Shown: in pieces, positions 61,009 through 64,000 of the stretch | Position numbering within the stretch: position 1 is the stretch's first letter | Layout: each line of letters starts with the position of its first letter | Assembly (NCBI RefSeq): GCF_003073045.1 | Contig: NC_037597.1 | Span: 24,690,158-24,754,157 of the forward strand | From: Pomacea canaliculata | Taxonomy: Eukaryota; Mollusca; Gastropoda; Architaenioglossa; Ampullariidae | Direction of reading: 5' to 3' | Length of the DNA stretch: 64,000 bases | Notes under the pieces: generated by a model | What the model saw: only the letters and a program-made list of their open reading frames with translations | What the model was told of the DNA's origin: nothing | Database searches by the model: none | Program-made: the position numbers and the translations under genes

Positions 61009-64000
61009 CAGTCGGCCTCGGAAAAATGTTTGAGAAACTGCCATCCTGATTGATCGTGATATGTAATACAAATTAACATTGTAATTAGCTATGTTGCCTA
61101 ATTAATCAAATAATTGTTTTCTGTACGTGCAATACCCATATTCCATAAAATTCAATAATAATAATAATACATCAAAGGCGATGTTGTGTACTATCCGACA
61201 CAAGCTACCCGATTTGCGGGTTTTCAAAAGGTTAGGGTGGAATGGGTTAGTGAAGCGCCTGTCACCACAGTGAGAATCGAGCTCATACCTCGGGTACGAC
61301 ACACCTATCTCTGAATGTGACTGACACCTGTTGTGTTTACTAGGTTGACAGTTGGTTGTTTTACCCGGATACTCCAGCTTTCTCCAACCCTTTGTTTGTA
61401 ATTGTGTTGTGGTTATGTGTGAAGGTTCATTCGATGCCTATCTGAAAGAAGTTTGTGTAAACGAACTGATGATGGAGAACGACACTATATAAATAGTATT
61501 ATTCAGTAATATCAACCTGTGAGAGAGAGAGAGATGGCCTGACAGGCAGGTGAGAGAAGAAAAGAAAAATAAAGTACATTCAGTTAACAATCCACCCACG
61601 GTGAGCCGAACAGTTGCCTTACAATGATATTCTGGGACCGGCCCCAAGTCCAGGCAGGTCTGAATGTTACCTTACAGTATTTGCTGTAACTATGCTAACA
61701 TTTCATGACTGTGATAAGTATTAGCATCCAGCTAATGCCGATTGTGCACCCGGCACCCTAAGGAACCCAGTTTTATAGAAAACTTTTCTTTACAATGATC
61801 GCACTTCCGTGTTTACCCTCAGGTTGGGCCCAAGTTATTACACCACACCCTCCTGTCCAACTGCAGCCTTACACAGGGCATCCCATTGCCCTTCCCAGGA
61901 CACATCGGAATGTATGATGTAAGTGCGAGATTATAGCCTTGTAAGGGTACAAAAGGACAGGTGTATGGACGAGGCCGTGTAAACATGTGCTACCCCTCAC
62001 TGAAGACCGACTGAGATTTGCAAGCAACACAATCCTGAATTTTCTCTTTCTATCCACCGTAAAATGAAAATTTCACTTGAAGCTTCACAAGAAAACCCAA
62101 CTGTTCCCTACTCCGGAGACAAGTTTCACGGAAACGAGGCTAAGAAATGGACGTAAAGAAAGTCTACACTTTGCTCAAACTTTCGTATATTTAACCAATC
62201 CAACAACGGCTTTTATACCCAACAACAATCATCATCCGTATCTAGCTTCATGCTTCATTAGCGACATTATCGTCTAACAACTCTTCTTTGCTTCGTTAGT
62301 TCGGTCAGGTCTCCTCCTCCCTCCTTCTCTCCTGTTGTTATCCCTGGAGTGACTCCAGCAACTGTAAACACCTGGTCGGTGTCGGAGGAAGCAGTCCGGA
62401 TCCATGCCATACACGGAGGTATTTGCTCTCTCAAGCCAACGGAGCTTCATTGACTAACGATGCCGTGTGGCTGTCCAGCCCATTGTGGGTTTTTCCCCCA
62501 GGATGTGATGGTGAGCCGTGCTCAGCCCCGATTGTGCTCCAACTCCTTCACGCTTGTTTGGGGTCCCGGATCGGGTCGTTTTGCAGGCTAATGGCAGCTT
62601 GGCAAAGGTTTCCTGGCGACTAAAACCTGTTATTGTGTCCGACTGTGTACAAAATGGCCATCAGGCCTACCTCCCGATCGACAGGGAGGGACAGCGTCTG
62701 CTCGGTGTTTGTGATAGTCAATCGCGTGCAAGGTCGGTTGCACCGTGTATGCGCATGCTTGAACTTGAAGGGTGTTCTTTAACCGGATAATAATGTCACA
62801 GATTCATATTTCCATACTTCGTGAAGACCATTTTCTTAACCTTTCAATGGGAATAAATGGTTTGACCACATTTGACGATTTTGCCATCACAAACTTTAAT
62901 CAAACGTTCCGTCCATCTGTTCGGAGAAGAAGGGCTGTGTAACGTGGTGAATTACAATTACTAACAGAAGAAAGGTTCGAGGAATGTGAAGATGACACAA
63001 TACAAGACCACGTGCTGAGCAAGAAAAAGAAAATAAAAACCGCGGTTGGAAAAAAATGGACATAAAGACCAAAGCGGATAAAGACTGGGTGGAATGCAGA
63101 AGATCTTCCACGTCCTTCTAACAGAATCTCTTTCACTTTCTCTCTAGTGAACACTAGTCAGCTATTGTTATTTCAACATTTTCAAGCATTCGTGATTACT
63201 GGGTCTCAAACGTGTGTTTGAGTTGATAATGAACATCGCCACACCTTCCTGAGGTCACGAGACTGATTTTTGTACCTTTACCCAACGATGTTCAAAGTGT
63301 CACGTGACATACATGCGATGAAAGTAAAGAATGAGTTCATCAGAAACACGATGCGGTAATATTTAAATTCCTAACTATTAAAATAATTTCTTGAAAGGAA
63401 TTGTGGAACATTAGATTAAAGATTAAAAAGGACAGTGAAAGTTATAAAGATGGCAGGGAACTGAGAACAAAGACGATACAATGTTAATGGATTCTTGTGT
63501 AATAAAGTGTGTTTGTGCATGCAGGCGGAAGAGTAAGCCACGAGAGAGACAGACAAAGAAATAAAAAAACAAACAAACAGGAGAATGAAAAACATCTTGG
63601 AAACTTTTGCTGAGGAATCAAGTCTGCCGCCATACATTTTACTTCTTTAAAGGAGAATGTTATTGTGGGAAAAAAACTGATAGAATTCTCTTAAAGTGTT
63701 CGTTGTAATTCTTGTTTATTCTCATGACTTCCTCCGTCCACTTCTTGACGCATATATCTGTAGTGACTTGGGGCAACAAGTACACCAATCTCCCACCCGG
63801 CCATCCCCACACTTTTCCTCCAGCCATCGAGTACCGTGATACCTGTGATTGCACTCCTGACCATAGGTCCCCAAACATCATCTAGGAACGATGTATCACT
63901 TGCAAAGAGGACAACGAAGGTGAAGGAGAAAGTGTCACATCTGTGTTGCATATGCTTCCATTCACGATGTCAGTGAAAATATTTTCCCGATACAGCCTCG

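Larger units (their letters stand above)
47709..64000. other. Non-coding region to the right edge
   Basis: I recognise no gene. The region contains GTGC/GT repeats (about 51283-51328), an AC run (about 51826-51846), an AAAAT repeat (54896-54942) and a CCA-rich stretch near 55430-55500. Single motif matches for NRF1 (57183) and CTCF (60994) are listed separately. Open frames have no family motifs. Confidence 0.5.

Noticed and set aside
1..64000. CRISPR arrays, bacterial operons, rRNA genes, known animal microRNAs and integrated viral genes
   Set aside because: Looked for and not seen; the few repeat arrays are microsatellites, and no conserved microRNA seed context or viral core motif was recognised.

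Overview
The window is animal nuclear DNA. It has spliced genes with GT-AG introns (plus one AT-AC intron), an intronic eukaryotic tRNA, a TA-flanked DNA transposon remnant and many simple repeats. The best guess is a mollusc, probably a gastropod: intron density, the divergence of the conserved proteins from vertebrates, and a fibrinogen-domain gene of the kind expanded in molluscs all fit. The phylum is an inference. Bases 1-16,000 are AT-rich; the rest is more GC-rich and full of microsatellites.

Bases 1-13,500 are a compact housekeeping block. The first coding exon of NAA30 (N-terminal acetyltransferase NatC catalytic subunit) is on the minus strand at 548-1087; the rest of the gene lies beyond the left edge. 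Divergent from it on the plus strand is COA6 (cytochrome c oxidase assembly factor 6; 2538-2681 and 3063-3167). Convergent with COA6 is a minus-strand BRMS1/BRMS1L (Sds3-family, Sin3-HDAC subunit) homologue. It reads in frame through eight coding exons from 13362 to 9001, with a possible small last exon at 7249-7221. Its sixth intron is a minor-class (U12) AT-AC intron.

A 553-bp non-autonomous pogo/Tigger-like element sits at 14335-14887. It is followed by a plus-strand angiopoietin-like gene (16536-23903): a signal-peptide exon, a roughly 4.3-kb exon or exon group coding for an acidic Ser/Thr/Asp-rich spacer and coiled coils, and three exons of a fibrinogen C-terminal domain. This gene is broken by several frame changes. 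Two of them, in G and A homopolymers, compensate each other inside the fibrinogen domain. A tRNA-Gln(CTG) lies antisense in its last intron.

From 23,904 to 64,000 I recognise no protein-coding gene. This 40 kb holds microsatellites, a polypurine tract, a tRNA-like sequence (SINE head or pseudo-tRNA), a diverged duplication near 39.7/39.9 kb, and short motifs resembling NRF1, E-box (TCACGTGA) and CTCF sites. It is either intergenic, or a long intron or regulatory domain of a gene not visible here. I see no obvious new multi-gene system. The most unusual items are the U12 intron, the oversized frame-disrupted angiopoietin-like gene and the pogo-like element with its repeated internal motif.
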